DNA of 63,702 nucleotides from a bacterium (GTDB taxonomy: Bacteria; UBA4055), in contig JAKQBN010000032.1 in NCBI GenBank assembly GCA_029559475.1, positions 1-63,702 of the forward strand, written 5' to 3'. A program made the translations under genes and the position numbers. The notes below the pieces were generated by a model that did not search any database, was not told the origin of the DNA, and saw only the letters and a list, made by a program, of their open reading frames with translations. Of this stretch, positions 29,229 through 38,355 are shown piece by piece (the first letter of the stretch is position 1; each line of letters starts with the position of its first letter).

Positions 29229-29262
29229 AAACAGCCTGTTTATTTACTATTAAACTGAATGA

Positions 29263-29291
29263 AAAATAAAACTTTTGTTCTACTTTGTCAA
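29263..29291 (-). promoter_or_regulatory. Promoter of the lipoprotein-PorV operon
   Basis: On the minus strand a perfect TTGACA (29286-29291), 17-base spacer and TATTTT (29263-29268) lie about 35 bases upstream of the ATG at 29228. Confidence 0.65.
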
Positions 29292-29351
29292 ACTAATTGC
29301 TTTAAACATTAACACAGCCTGTTTTGTTCACGCTCTATATAAAAAATGTTT

Positions 29352-29380
29352 TTTTTGTAGCTTTTAAAAGATAATATACT
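29352..29380 (+). promoter_or_regulatory. Possible promoter of the Mla-type operon
   Basis: TTTTTG (29352-29357), 17 bases, TATACT (29375-29380). This would start transcription close to the GTG at 29391, supporting initiation at the ATG at 29418. Confidence 0.4.
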
Positions 29381-29417
29381 TATTTTTCTCGTGAGAAAAT
29401 ATTTAAGGGATGCAAAG

Positions 29418-30401
29418 ATGGTAACAAAAGCCCAGAAAACCAGAGTGATAACACTTTTAGTGATAGTGGGAATTATCGCCCTTTACATACTTTTCCTGCT
29501 TGTCGGTAAAAAGCTGATGTCGAAAACAGACACATACTATATTAAACTGCAGAAGCAGTCCGTATCGGGACTGAACGTGGGAACTGATGTCAAATATTAC
29601 GGGATCGCGATCGGAAAAGTCATAGATATTTCTGTGAACAGTGAGGACATTGCAGAAATAATCGTTACTATAACCGTAAAGGAAAAAACTCCGATAAAGA
29701 ATACAGCAGAAGCTAATCTTTCTTATCAGAGCATAGCCACAGGACTAAAACAGATCGAAATAACAGGCGGTGACAACAGCGATAAGAACCTTAATCCCGG
29801 TGATTTCATAAAATCCGGCAAAGACATTTTCAACGATATAAGCGGAAAAGCCGAGGTTATAGCTCAGAAAGTCGAAACACTTCTTAATAATCTTATCGAA
29901 CTTACAGCAAGAGACAATTCACAAAAGTTCATGGCTCTCGTCGATCAGCTTAAAGATGATTCGAAAAAGCTCGACACGCTTCTAACCCAGACTAATAAAT
30001 TCATGAAGAAGAACAATAAAGAACTTGAAGATATTGTTCAGAATGCTTCTGTGATGATTATAGACATTTCCGAAGCTTCACGATCCGCAAAAACAGCCCT
30101 CAATTCTTTGAACGGCAAGATCGATTCAAAAGAAGCTGAAAAAGTCATGAAGAACCTTGCTGAAATTATGCAGAAGATCAACGATAAGGAACTGGCAGAG
30201 CTCGTATCTTCGATAAACAGCCTTGTAAAGAAAAGCGAAGATACCGTTGTGCTGATGGATAAAACTTTCGTTCAGGGGCGCGGCAACCTGTTAAGATCTC
30301 TTGAACTTTTTAAAGAAACGCTTGAGAACATTAATGAATTCGCGATTTTAATAAAAGACAATCCGGATATATTAATAAGAGGTAAAGAAGGTGAAAAATA
30401 A
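29418..30401 (+). CDS. MlaD-family (MCE domain) lipid transport protein
   Basis: The start is placed at the ATG at 29418 (AAGGGA eight bases upstream) rather than an in-frame GTG at 29391. The 327-aa protein has one N-terminal membrane anchor (VITLLVIVGIIALYILFLLVG) and then an MCE domain: the family wording SVSGLNVGTDVKYYGIAIGKV, ILSYQ-like and GLKQIEITGG. A long helical, coiled-coil C-terminus follows (about 150-310). MCE proteins form hexameric rings or tubes that carry lipids between the membranes. First gene of a five-gene operon with its permease and ATPase. Confidence 0.9.
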   Translation: MVTKAQKTRVITLLVIVGIIALYILFLLVGKKLMSKTDTYYIKLQKQSVSGLNVGTDVKYYGIAIGKVIDISVNSEDIAEIIVTITVKEKTPIKNTAEANLSYQSIATGLKQIEITGGDNSDKNLNPGDFIKSGKDIFNDISGKAEVIAQKVETLLNNLIELTARDNSQKFMALVDQLKDDSKKLDTLLTQTNKFMKKNNKELEDIVQNASVMIIDISEASRSAKTALNSLNGKIDSKEAEKVMKNLAEIMQKINDKELAELVSSINSLVKKSEDTVVLMDKTFVQGRGNLLRSLELFKETLENINEFAILIKDNPDILIRGKEGEK

Positions 30402-31002
30402 GACATTATTTATATTATTCGTATCACTGCTGATCCTGTCGTGCAGCGTGAAGACAGTAAAAAATTATTACGTACTTTCTTACCTGCCCGGTCCGGAAAG
30501 CCTTGACAGATTTAAAGTCACAGGTCTTCCGATTGATGCCAAGGTCGAAGTCCAGAATTTTGAAATGAACAGGATCTACGACAGAAATTCCATCGTAGTG
30601 CGCGAGTCGCTGCATAAGCTGTCATTTGATGAGAAGAACATCTGGGCGCTCCGTCCCGATAGAGCTCTGCCCGAACTTTTGATCTATCATATCAATTCCG
30701 CTTATATTTTTAAAGAATGTAAAAGCGATTTTATAACGACTGTGCCGGACTACTATATTTCCGGAACAATAAATAACATCGAGATATACAACAGCGAGAA
30801 AACGGTTATGGCTCATGTAAATATTGTCATGGAGCTCAGAGATAAAGACAGGAACGTTCTCGTTTCGCATCAGATTAATGAAAAGAGAGATATTAAAAAC
30901 TATGATATAGCGTATTTTGTAAAAACCGTCGGAGAGATCGTAAAGGCCGGTTCACATGAATTTCTGGTTAAAATGGTAGATCATTTTAAAGGAATAAAAT
31001 AA
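30391..31002 (+). CDS. PqiC/ABC-auxiliary-type lipoprotein
   Basis: This 203-aa protein starts at GTG inside the end of mlaD (11-base overlap). It has a lipobox ILSC with Cys18, followed by KNYYVLSY, the characteristic opening of the ABC-type transport auxiliary lipoprotein family (PqiC-like). WALRPDRALPELLIYHINSAYIF and YYISGTINNIEIY match the conserved body. In PqiABC such a lipoprotein anchors the MCE tube at the outer membrane. The operon position between mlaD and the permease supports the assignment. Confidence 0.82.
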   Translation: MKNKTLFILFVSLLILSCSVKTVKNYYVLSYLPGPESLDRFKVTGLPIDAKVEVQNFEMNRIYDRNSIVVRESLHKLSFDEKNIWALRPDRALPELLIYHINSAYIFKECKSDFITTVPDYYISGTINNIEIYNSEKTVMAHVNIVMELRDKDRNVLVSHQINEKRDIKNYDIAYFVKTVGEIVKAGSHEFLVKMVDHFKGIK

Positions 31003-31012
31003 AGAGTTCCCT

Positions 31013-32557
31013 ATGAGATCTTATATAATAATTATATCTATGATCATATTCTCAGCACTTTCAGCTAAATATTCTTCCTGGCTGGCCATACCGCCCCAGG
31101 ATCAGCTTACATCCGAATCCTCGGACGATCAGCTCGGTTTCGGAAGGCTTTTCGTTCCTGTTATGACCGAATCGGAATGGGAGCCTTTCATAAAGATCTA
31201 CAATTCCTCGGATATGACCGTTTCGGATGAATACAGACCCGGAAAAAGCATTTTTTTGAAACCGGGAAAATACACTATGGTTTTCGGATCATCTTCTGAT
31301 CCTGTCGATATGGTCCAGAAGCATTTTAATATTTTCGAACATCAGACCACCGTCGTAGAACCGGACTGGTCTGCTCTAATAGTCAGCGTGATCAATGAGG
31401 ATATGGAACAGGTAAGGTACGGCTATGAAATAATGCATATGGAGTCAGGTATATCTGTAGGGACAAAGTACAGTAAAGACGAGAGCAGCTTCAACGACAT
31501 CAACTCAACATGGATCCTGCCTCCTGGTAAATATAAGATAGTCAGGCTAGGCGAAAATTTTAACACTATCACGAATTTTTCAACATTCGAGCTCAACAGA
31601 GGTGAACTTACCGAAATGACCGTCGTTATCAATGACGTTCAGAATTTTATCGGCGCGGGCGAGATCGGCCTTTTAGATAATTTCGATAAAAGAAGAAAAG
31701 CCTGGAGAAATATATTAAATCTGAAAGGATCGGTAACTTTGAGAAGTTATAACGACGAAAATAATGAAGAGAACAGAACGGATATTACGACCGTAGGGAA
31801 AGTCGACAATAAATTTATATACGACTTGAAGCCATATTACTTTAATTTCAGACAGCTTCTGAACGAAGAGTTCGAAAGAAAAGAGGATATCGGCGAATTC
31901 AGGATCAGCAGAGATGAACTGCGCTTTACAAGCACCGGCATTTATTATTTTACGGACGTCTTCGGCCTTTACGGCGAGATCAATCTGGATACGAAGATAT
32001 TTTCCGACAATTATTACGATATTGACGGTAGTATTCTTAAATTAGATAAATCCGGGGACAGTCTGCTGATATCTGGGGACGACAAATTCAGACTTTCTCA
32101 ATCATTCAGCCCTCTGAATCTAGATGAAAGCGTCGGTCTTAATTTTACATTTATAAAATCATCAGAATCCGAACTTTTTCTAAGGGCTGGTTTCGGATTT
32201 AAGCAGAATTTCAACAATGATGTTTACAGGTACAGTTCAGAACTCTCAAATGATTCTTTATTCGCTTTCATTGAACAGGAAAACCTTTATTCGAACGGTC
32301 TTGTTTTTACTGCCGGAGCTGATTTTAATTTCACGAACAATGTCACATACATTTCGACCGCATCTCTTTTCTATAATCTCGAAGAAGATCAGAATTACAA
32401 TTTAAGATGGGAAAATGACCTGTTATTCAAAATATTCAAATACGTATCGCTGGATTATAATTTTATACTTCAGTATGATCATGAAGCCGATCAGTCAAAT
32501 TACATGATCTACGACAACAGGATAGCTCTGGAGTTTTCTTACTATATTAACAGGTAA
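31013..32557 (+). CDS. Probable outer-membrane barrel protein within the Mla operon
   Basis: The 514-aa product has a signal peptide (residues 1-18, ending LSA). Residues about 40-215 look like two PEGA-like beta domains (GKSIFLKPGKYTMVF and STWILPPGKYKIVRL). From about 230 to the end there are alternating amphipathic strands (LRFTSTGIYYFTDVFGLYGEINL, ELFLRAGFGFKQNF, VSLDYNFILQYDHEA, IALEFSYYINR) with a terminal aromatic pattern, as in outer-membrane barrels. It is spaced 10 bases after the PqiC-like gene and 9 before the permease. I do not recognise the family. Its position suggests an outer-membrane partner of the lipid transport system. Confidence 0.7.
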   Translation: MRSYIIIISMIIFSALSAKYSSWLAIPPQDQLTSESSDDQLGFGRLFVPVMTESEWEPFIKIYNSSDMTVSDEYRPGKSIFLKPGKYTMVFGSSSDPVDMVQKHFNIFEHQTTVVEPDWSALIVSVINEDMEQVRYGYEIMHMESGISVGTKYSKDESSFNDINSTWILPPGKYKIVRLGENFNTITNFSTFELNRGELTEMTVVINDVQNFIGAGEIGLLDNFDKRRKAWRNILNLKGSVTLRSYNDENNEENRTDITTVGKVDNKFIYDLKPYYFNFRQLLNEEFERKEDIGEFRISRDELRFTSTGIYYFTDVFGLYGEINLDTKIFSDNYYDIDGSILKLDKSGDSLLISGDDKFRLSQSFSPLNLDESVGLNFTFIKSSESELFLRAGFGFKQNFNNDVYRYSSELSNDSLFAFIEQENLYSNGLVFTAGADFNFTNNVTYISTASLFYNLEEDQNYNLRWENDLLFKIFKYVSLDYNFILQYDHEADQSNYMIYDNRIALEFSYYINR

Positions 32558-32566
32558 AACATTGCG

Positions 32567-33637
32567 ATGAATGTCACTGACGGAAATACTGTTACTTTCG
32601 GGGATGAATTCTACAGCTCTCAGATCGAACTTCTGTTAAAAAAGATCGAAGAGATTAAGCTCGCCACGAAAGATAAAATCGTACTCGATTTTAAAAAAAC
32701 AAAACATTTCGACACTCTCGCACTGGCTACATTTATAAATTTTGAAAAGGATCCGAGGATAAATTCCATATTCTCTGAAGAGATATTAAAAGATATTGAT
32801 GAATTTAAAAAGAATATCGATTATGATGAAAAAGCCGGCGGCGAAATTTCGGGATTCGAATCTTTTGTTCTCAAAGTCGAGGATTTCTTTTCGCAGATGA
32901 AATCTGTTATAATTCTTTCCGCCGATATTTTTTATTATTCATATAAAGCCGTTTTTAATAAAGAAGGCAGAAAAAAAGGCTCTGTCTATCAGCAGATGCT
33001 TCTTATCGGCAACAACGCAGTCCCGATAATATTTCTTCTATCTTTCCTTATCGGACTGATCCTGTCCATTCAGTCCGCAGCCCAGCTCAGACAGTTCGGG
33101 GCAAGTATATTTCTTGTCGATCTGATCGTAATAGGAATGATACTTGAAATGGGTCCGATAATTGCTGCTGTAATAGTCGCCGGCAGATCAGGATCCGCTA
33201 TTGCGGCGGAGATCTCGACGATGAAGATCACTGAAGAACTTGATGCTTTGAAAGTTATGGCTCTGAATCCTCTTAAATACGTCGTCGCTCCAAAGATGCT
33301 GGCCATGACAGTATGTCTGCCCGTTCTTACGATCATCGCGAACATGGTCGGAATATCCGGCGGATTCATCATAGGCGTTCTTTATCTTGATCTCAGCCCG
33401 GATATTTTTATCAACAGAGCGGTCTCCGTCATGACGCTTTACTACTGGTATCAGAGCATGCTTAAAAGCGTGCTTTTCAGCTGGCTGATCGTAATTATCG
33501 GAGTTCATTTCGGTTTCAATGTTAAAGGCGGTGCTGAAGGCGTGGGCAAAGCCGCTACAGCTTCCGTAGTCGCAGCCATTTTCTCAGTCATAATTACTGA
33601 TGCGCTGCTTAGTTTAATTTTCTATTTTGAGTGGTAA
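32567..33637 (+). CDS. mlaE: MlaE-family permease with N-terminal STAS domain
   Basis: Of the 356 residues, 1-100 form a STAS-like domain (IVLDFKKTKHFDTLALATFINF), the part usually supplied separately as MlaB. Residues 110-356 are MlaE: GNNAVPIIFLLSFLIGLILSIQSAAQLRQFGA, LVDLIVIGMILEMGPIIAAVIVAGRSGSAIAAEISTMKITEELDALK, which is the family signature. It is the inner-membrane subunit of the lipid ABC transporter driven by the next gene, three bases away. Fusion of STAS and permease is a known variant. Confidence 0.93.
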   Translation: MNVTDGNTVTFGDEFYSSQIELLLKKIEEIKLATKDKIVLDFKKTKHFDTLALATFINFEKDPRINSIFSEEILKDIDEFKKNIDYDEKAGGEISGFESFVLKVEDFFSQMKSVIILSADIFYYSYKAVFNKEGRKKGSVYQQMLLIGNNAVPIIFLLSFLIGLILSIQSAAQLRQFGASIFLVDLIVIGMILEMGPIIAAVIVAGRSGSAIAAEISTMKITEELDALKVMALNPLKYVVAPKMLAMTVCLPVLTIIANMVGISGGFIIGVLYLDLSPDIFINRAVSVMTLYYWYQSMLKSVLFSWLIVIIGVHFGFNVKGGAEGVGKAATASVVAAIFSVIITDALLSLIFYFEW

Positions 33638-33640
33638 CCG

Positions 33641-34396
33641 ATGAATACCCGGAATGTTATTGAAATAAAAGATCTTACTGCAAAATATGACGACCGTGTT
33701 ATATTGAACAAGATTTCTCTCGATATAAAGAAAGGCGAGATCTTCGTTATTCTCGGAAGCAGCGGGGGAGGAAAAACCACCCTCTTAAAGCATATTATCG
33801 GCCTTCTGAGACCTGTTTCAGGAGAGATCACGGTACTTGGTAAGGATATACTTAAAATGGAGCTTGAAGAATTCGAAGATGTTTTAAAAAAGATCGGCGT
33901 ACTTTTTCAGGGAGGAGCTCTTCTGAATTCAATGGAAGTATGGGAAAATGTCGCTATGCCGTTGGAGCAGCATACAAAGCTTCCTGAATCGACGATCAGG
34001 AATATTGTTAAACAAAAACTTTCGCTCGTTAATCTCAGACATGCCTACAGGCTTTTTCCTTCAGAATTATCCGGAGGAATGAAAAAAAGGGTCGCTCTTG
34101 CTCGGGCTATAGTGATGGACCCTGAGATCTTATTTTTTGATGAACCTTCAGCGGGACTCGATCCTATCACCGCGGCGGAACTGGATGATCTTATCCTGGA
34201 TCTTCAGAAAAAGCTTGGAATAACTTTGGTTGTAGTCACTCACGAACTTGAATCTATAAAAAGGATCGCCGACAGGATTCTTTACCTGCAAAAGGGACAA
34301 AACATATTTTGCGGAACGATCGAACAGGCTAAAGCGTTAGGCAATGAAGAGATCGACAGGTTTTTCGGATGGAAAGAAAAAACAAAAAACATCTGA
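33641..34396 (+). CDS. mlaF: MlaF-family ABC ATPase
   Basis: The 251-aa ATPase has Walker A LGSSGGGKTTLLK near 37-48, Q-loop VLFQGG, signature LSGGMKKRVALARAIV near 145, Walker B ILFFDEPSAGLDPIT and switch His in VVVTHEL. The sequence pattern (LFQGGALLNSMEVWENV) is typical of MlaF/Ttg2A. It powers the MlaE-like permease encoded just upstream. Last gene of the operon; no terminator hairpin was seen before the grpE promoter. Confidence 0.95.
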   Translation: MNTRNVIEIKDLTAKYDDRVILNKISLDIKKGEIFVILGSSGGGKTTLLKHIIGLLRPVSGEITVLGKDILKMELEEFEDVLKKIGVLFQGGALLNSMEVWENVAMPLEQHTKLPESTIRNIVKQKLSLVNLRHAYRLFPSELSGGMKKRVALARAIVMDPEILFFDEPSAGLDPITAAELDDLILDLQKKLGITLVVVTHELESIKRIADRILYLQKGQNIFCGTIEQAKALGNEEIDRFFGWKEKTKNI

Positions 34397-34435
34397 TACT
34401 AAATAATTTTCAATGTTTTTAAATCTTTTCCCGCC

Positions 34436-34464
34436 TTGACTTTCGGTGGTTTTTTTATTATATT
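34436..34464 (+). promoter_or_regulatory. Promoter of grpE-dnaJ
   Basis: TTGACT (34436-34441), 17-base spacer, TATATT (34459-34464) extending to TATATTTA. It is 64 bases upstream of the grpE ATG. No CIRCE inverted repeat was found around it. The CTTGACTT box could also be read as heat-shock-sigma-like. Confidence 0.6.
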
Positions 34465-34527
34465 TACAACCCTTAAATTATAGCTATGGAAGTATAATTA
34501 ATTCATGTAAATCTGGAGAGGAACGCA

Positions 34528-35118
34528 ATGACGGGAAGGTCGAAGAAATACGAAAACGATAAAATGGAAGATATCCCTGATGAGCTCAATAACGGTATGA
34601 CCGATGATAATTCCGAAGCTGCAGATGCTGAAGAAGATAAAGAAAAGGCTGAAGTTAAATGTCCTGATAACGATAAGACAGCGCTTTTGGAAAAAGAGAT
34701 CATGGACTACAGGGATAAGCTGATGAGAAAAGCGGCGGAATTCGAGAATTATAAAAAAAGAACTTCCGATGAATTCGTCCGTCTTATCGACACCGCCAAT
34801 GAAGATTTGATGCTCTCACTTCTGCCCGTTATTGACGATCTTGACAGGTTCATGAAGAATTATAATCCCGAACTGAAAGCAGAAGGCCTAAAAAAAGGTA
34901 TTGACCTTATCTATGATAAATTCTGTTCGAATCTGAATAATTTCGGGTTGAACGAGATTGACTGCGTCGGGAAGGATTTCGATCCGGCCTTACACGATGC
35001 TCTTCTGATGGTCGAAAAAGATGGAGTTCAGCCTAACATAGTAATAGATCAGCACGAAAAAGGCTACATGCTGAAAAATAAAGTTATCCGTCACTCCAAA
35101 GTAATCGTATCAAAATAA
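34528..35118 (+). CDS. grpE: GrpE, nucleotide exchange factor of DnaK
   Basis: The 196-aa protein has an acidic, disordered N-terminus (about 1-55), a long helix LLEKEIMDYRDKLMRKAAEFENYKKR and the C-terminal beta-wing PALHDALLMVEK...IVIDQHEKGYMLKNKVIRHSKVIVSK that defines GrpE. It releases ADP from DnaK in the cytosol. It is 12 bases upstream of dnaJ. dnaK is not in the window. Confidence 0.96.
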   Translation: MTGRSKKYENDKMEDIPDELNNGMTDDNSEAADAEEDKEKAEVKCPDNDKTALLEKEIMDYRDKLMRKAAEFENYKKRTSDEFVRLIDTANEDLMLSLLPVIDDLDRFMKNYNPELKAEGLKKGIDLIYDKFCSNLNNFGLNEIDCVGKDFDPALHDALLMVEKDGVQPNIVIDQHEKGYMLKNKVIRHSKVIVSK

Positions 35119-35130
35119 AAAGATCGGACT

Positions 35131-36273
35131 ATGAGTAAAAAAGATTATTACGAAATTCTCGGCGTAGATAAAAATGCAAGTAAAGATGATATAAAGAAAG
35201 CCTATAAGAAGCTGGCTCTGCAGTATCATCCCGACAGAAATCAGGGAAATAAAGAATCTGAAGAAAAATTCAAGGAAGTCGGTGAAGCATACTCTGTTCT
35301 TTCTGAAGATAACAAAAGAGCCAAATACGACAGGTTCGGACACGAAGGGCTTAGAGGCGGACCTCAGGGCGGAGGATTCGATTTCAGCGGATTCGATTTT
35401 GGTGATGCGGAATCAATATTCGAACAGTTCTTCGGAGGAGGTTTTGGAGGTTCTTCAAGAGGCAGACGTTCAGCAGGCGCATCGAGAAGAGGAAGCGACC
35501 TTCAGATTTCTATTAAGCTCACGCTTGAAGAGATCTCTAAGGAAACCGTAAAAAAGATCAAACTAAATAAATACGTTAAATGCAAAAACTGCAATGGATC
35601 AGGCGCAAAAAGCATTTCTTCTATCAGCAAATGTTCATCGTGCGGAGGAACAGGAGAGATAAGAACTGTCCAGAGATCGATCCTTGGTCAGTTCGTAAAT
35701 GTTTCTCCATGCAGCACATGCGACGGAACAGGTGAGATGATTCTTGATAAATGCCCTTTATGCAGTGGAGAAGGCAGGGTCAGAGAAGAACATACTGTAA
35801 GCGTGACTATTCCTGCCGGAGTAAGCGAAGGACAGTATCTGACACTTTCAGGAGAAGGAAATTCAGGCAAAAGAGGCGGTCAGCCGGGTGATCTGATCGT
35901 GATCATTCAGGAGAAAGAACATAAATATTTTACAAGAGACAGAGAGAATCTTTATTATGATCTTCAGCTTAGCGTATCTGAAGCAGCCCTCGGAGCCGAG
36001 ATCGAAGTTCCGATAATCGAAGGCAAAGTAAAACTTAAGGTCCCCGCAGGTACACAACCCGGTAAAAAACTGATGCTTAAAGATAAAGGCCTTCCGGTTC
36101 TCAACGGCTACGGAAAAGGCGACCTGATAGTTAGGATCAGCGTCTGGATACCGACTAAATTGTCAAAAAGATCAAAAGAACTTTTCGAATCTCTGGAAAC
36201 TCTCGAAGATATAAAACCCAAGAGTACTGAAAAAGGTTTTTTTGAGAGAATGAAAAACAGGTTCTTTGAATGA
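35131..36273 (+). CDS. dnaJ: Chaperone DnaJ
   Basis: This is a full-length type I DnaJ of 380 aa: J domain with HPD (YHPDRN near 33), Gly/Phe-rich region about 75-120 and a zinc-binding domain with four CxxCxGxG repeats ([32 protein letters not shown]) at about 150-215. The C-terminal substrate-binding domains include GDLIV and [20 protein letters not shown]. It stimulates DnaK ATPase. It overlaps the next gene by ATGA, tying a ComEA-like protein to the chaperone operon. Confidence 0.97.
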   Translation: MSKKDYYEILGVDKNASKDDIKKAYKKLALQYHPDRNQGNKESEEKFKEVGEAYSVLSEDNKRAKYDRFGHEGLRGGPQGGGFDFSGFDFGDAESIFEQFFGGGFGGSSRGRRSAGASRRGSDLQISIKLTLEEISKETVKKIKLNKYVKCKNCNGSGAKSISSISKCSSCGGTGEIRTVQRSILGQFVNVSPCSTCDGTGEMILDKCPLCSGEGRVREEHTVSVTIPAGVSEGQYLTLSGEGNSGKRGGQPGDLIVIIQEKEHKYFTRDRENLYYDLQLSVSEAALGAEIEVPIIEGKVKLKVPAGTQPGKKLMLKDKGLPVLNGYGKGDLIVRISVWIPTKLSKRSKELFESLETLEDIKPKSTEKGFFERMKNRFFE

Positions 36274-36749
36274 GTGAAATAAAGGAAAAGAAGAGAAAAA
36301 AAGACGACATTTACAAAAGATCATATCTGGGATCCCTTTATATTCTTTTTACGCTCTTCATTCTATTCATCTGCAGATCATCACTTACTTCAAAACCGGT
36401 TTCAGATTTTTCGTCATCAGGCATTGAATTCGAAAAACATATTTCTGCAGATACACTATCTGTCCGTCCGGATTCTTTTTCTGTAAAAACCACAGAAACA
36501 AAACCGGAAAAACGCTCTCAAAAAAATAAAATAAAAGAATTGACTGTAAGCAAAAAACTTGTTAATATAAACACTGCTTCGGCGGAAGAACTCGCCGGGC
36601 TTAAAGGCATCGGAAAAAAGATAGCCGGAGAGATCGTAAAGTTCAGAAATGAGAACGGACCGTTCAATACGGCCGAGGATATTATGAAAGTCAAAGGCAT
36701 TGGAGATTCAAAATATTCAAAAATCAGGGATTTTATAATTTTAAAATAA
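36270..36749 (+). CDS. ComEA-like helix-hairpin-helix protein
   Basis: This 159-aa protein has one membrane anchor ([16 protein letters not shown]) after a Lys-rich start, a disordered linker, and a C-terminal double helix-hairpin-helix domain: [35 protein letters not shown]...[15 protein letters not shown]. This is the ComEA DNA-binding module used in DNA uptake; some family members have other roles. Translation is probably coupled to dnaJ (ATGA). The following gene starts 15 bases later. Confidence 0.85.
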   Translation: MSEIKEKKRKKDDIYKRSYLGSLYILFTLFILFICRSSLTSKPVSDFSSSGIEFEKHISADTLSVRPDSFSVKTTETKPEKRSQKNKIKELTVSKKLVNINTASAEELAGLKGIGKKIAGEIVKFRNENGPFNTAEDIMKVKGIGDSKYSKIRDFIILK

Positions 36750-36764
36750 TTAATGGAGTGGATC

Positions 36765-38261
36765 ATGAGTTTTAAATCTCAGAAAGGCGGAATAATTTTA
36801 ATCATTGTTGCCGTGTTGATTCTGATTCTTCTTGTTATGTCAGTTCAGGTTCCGAAAAAACAGTGGGAAGAACAGGCTAAAAGAACTGAAATAGCCCGCA
36901 GCAGAATGCTTGCGATGTCAGACTGCGAGATCCTTTACAAGCAGGAAACCGGAAACTTCGATAAAGATCTGAATAAGGTTTACGAATTCGCAACTAACTA
37001 TAACGATCTTAAGATGGGTGCTCCTGATATAGATATCGAAGTACTTGACATGGATTCTACCAGCATCAGGCTGTCATTTACAGATATTACTCATTTTAAG
37101 GATTTCAACGCTGTTCCAGAAGGACAGACGCTAGACAATATCGAAACAAAAGACAAATACACTGCATATCTTTCAGGTATAGGTTGTCCGGATGCCGAGG
37201 TCGTTATGGAATCTGATGCAGCTCAGATCGATGAACTTTTAAAAGAAAACCCTCACAAGATTTTCTACAGATCTCTCAAGGAAAAATTCTATAAATCTTC
37301 GGAAAACACTACTGAAGTACTATATAATGCCGGCAAAAACGTTTCGGTCGATATTCAGACAAGAAATCCTAACCTGACTCTCAAATCGCAAACAATAAAG
37401 TTGACAAGCACTTCGGACATACTAGCCATAGCCAACTACAAAAGCAAAAAGGACGTTTTCTGGGATTTCGTTTCAAAAGACAAGATATCCGTTAGTTTAA
37501 ATAAAAACGAAGCACTTGAAGAACAGTCAGTTAATATGGCGCAATACGTTTTTTCGAATATTTATGAGGATACTACACCCTACTTATGTCCGAGCACTCT
37601 TGAACAGTTCAATGTAAGCTATAACCTTATGGCTACTGTATCAATGAACGTAACTTTCTTTAAGAACGATACGAAAGATCTTGCGAACATCACTAAGGGA
37701 AAAAATGTACACAAAGTTACCGATAATCCTTTTGTTCAGAACTACTTTCTGAATATAGTTAAAGCTAAAGCTGAAAGAAAAGTTACAGAGCTTGTCAGAG
37801 AATATGAAATGGACGGCGATTCGACTTATTCGTCCGAAAAAGCTAAGAGCGAACTGTTCAGTAAATTCTTTGCGGAACAGCTTACAGAAGTTGTAAAAGA
37901 ACCGCTTGTTGATGAAGTTAAAGATAAGACCATCGAATCTCCTGACACCGAATCCGACGTGAGATTCTCTGAAGAAGAAAGATTCAAGATCCTTTTTGAC
38001 GCTAATCCCGGAGAACAGGTAGCCGAAGAGATAAAAAAAGAAATTAACGCAATATCTCTTTCTCAGATATCATGTTTTTACTCCACGAACATAGTTAAAA
38101 CTGAAACCTCCAGCGTAAAGATCGAATCTCCGATTAACGAAAACAGCGTCTTCAAAGGTTATACCAGAGGTCTCTTCCAGAATAAAATGCTTTTTGGTAT
38201 AGACGATGATGAAAACGCGGGATATGTTGATGACGGCGAACCAAGCTGGAAAAAAGATTAA
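36765..38261 (+). CDS. Single-pass membrane protein of unknown function
   Basis: The start is placed at the ATG at 36765, with GGAGTG eight bases upstream; an in-frame ATG at 36753 overlaps that RBS. The 498-aa product has an N-terminal anchor (GGIILIIVAVLILILLVMSV) preceded by a short Lys segment. An exported region of mixed helix and strand follows, and it ends in an acidic, hydrophilic tail (DDDENAGYVDDGEPSWKKD). The N-terminal layout recalls pseudopilins, but no prepilin cleavage motif with Glu5 is clear. Family not recognised. It lies between a ComEA-like gene and a strong terminator, with a PilM/GspL-like gene after the terminator. Confidence 0.65.
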   Translation: MSFKSQKGGIILIIVAVLILILLVMSVQVPKKQWEEQAKRTEIARSRMLAMSDCEILYKQETGNFDKDLNKVYEFATNYNDLKMGAPDIDIEVLDMDSTSIRLSFTDITHFKDFNAVPEGQTLDNIETKDKYTAYLSGIGCPDAEVVMESDAAQIDELLKENPHKIFYRSLKEKFYKSSENTTEVLYNAGKNVSVDIQTRNPNLTLKSQTIKLTSTSDILAIANYKSKKDVFWDFVSKDKISVSLNKNEALEEQSVNMAQYVFSNIYEDTTPYLCPSTLEQFNVSYNLMATVSMNVTFFKNDTKDLANITKGKNVHKVTDNPFVQNYFLNIVKAKAERKVTELVREYEMDGDSTYSSEKAKSELFSKFFAEQLTEVVKEPLVDEVKDKTIESPDTESDVRFSEEERFKILFDANPGEQVAEEIKKEINAISLSQISCFYSTNIVKTETSSVKIESPINENSVFKGYTRGLFQNKMLFGIDDDENAGYVDDGEPSWKKD

Positions 38262-38291
38262 AGTCTTTTCTATAGCCTGATCATGTTCATC

Positions 38292-38331
38292 AAGGGGTTG
38301 TCCCGGTTTTTTTACTGAGCAACCCCTTTTT
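38292..38331 (+). terminator. Intrinsic terminator
   Basis: Arms AAGGGGTTG (38292-38300) and CAACCCCTT (38320-38328), a 19-base loop, then a T run. It closes the grpE-dnaJ-comEA-like operon. Confidence 0.85.
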
Positions 38332-38355
38332 GTTATTTAATATGAGGTAATAAAA

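Noticed and set aside
34400-34527. CIRCE/HrcA operator upstream of grpE
   Set aside because: No TTAGCACTC/GAGTGCTAA inverted repeat was found in the leader.
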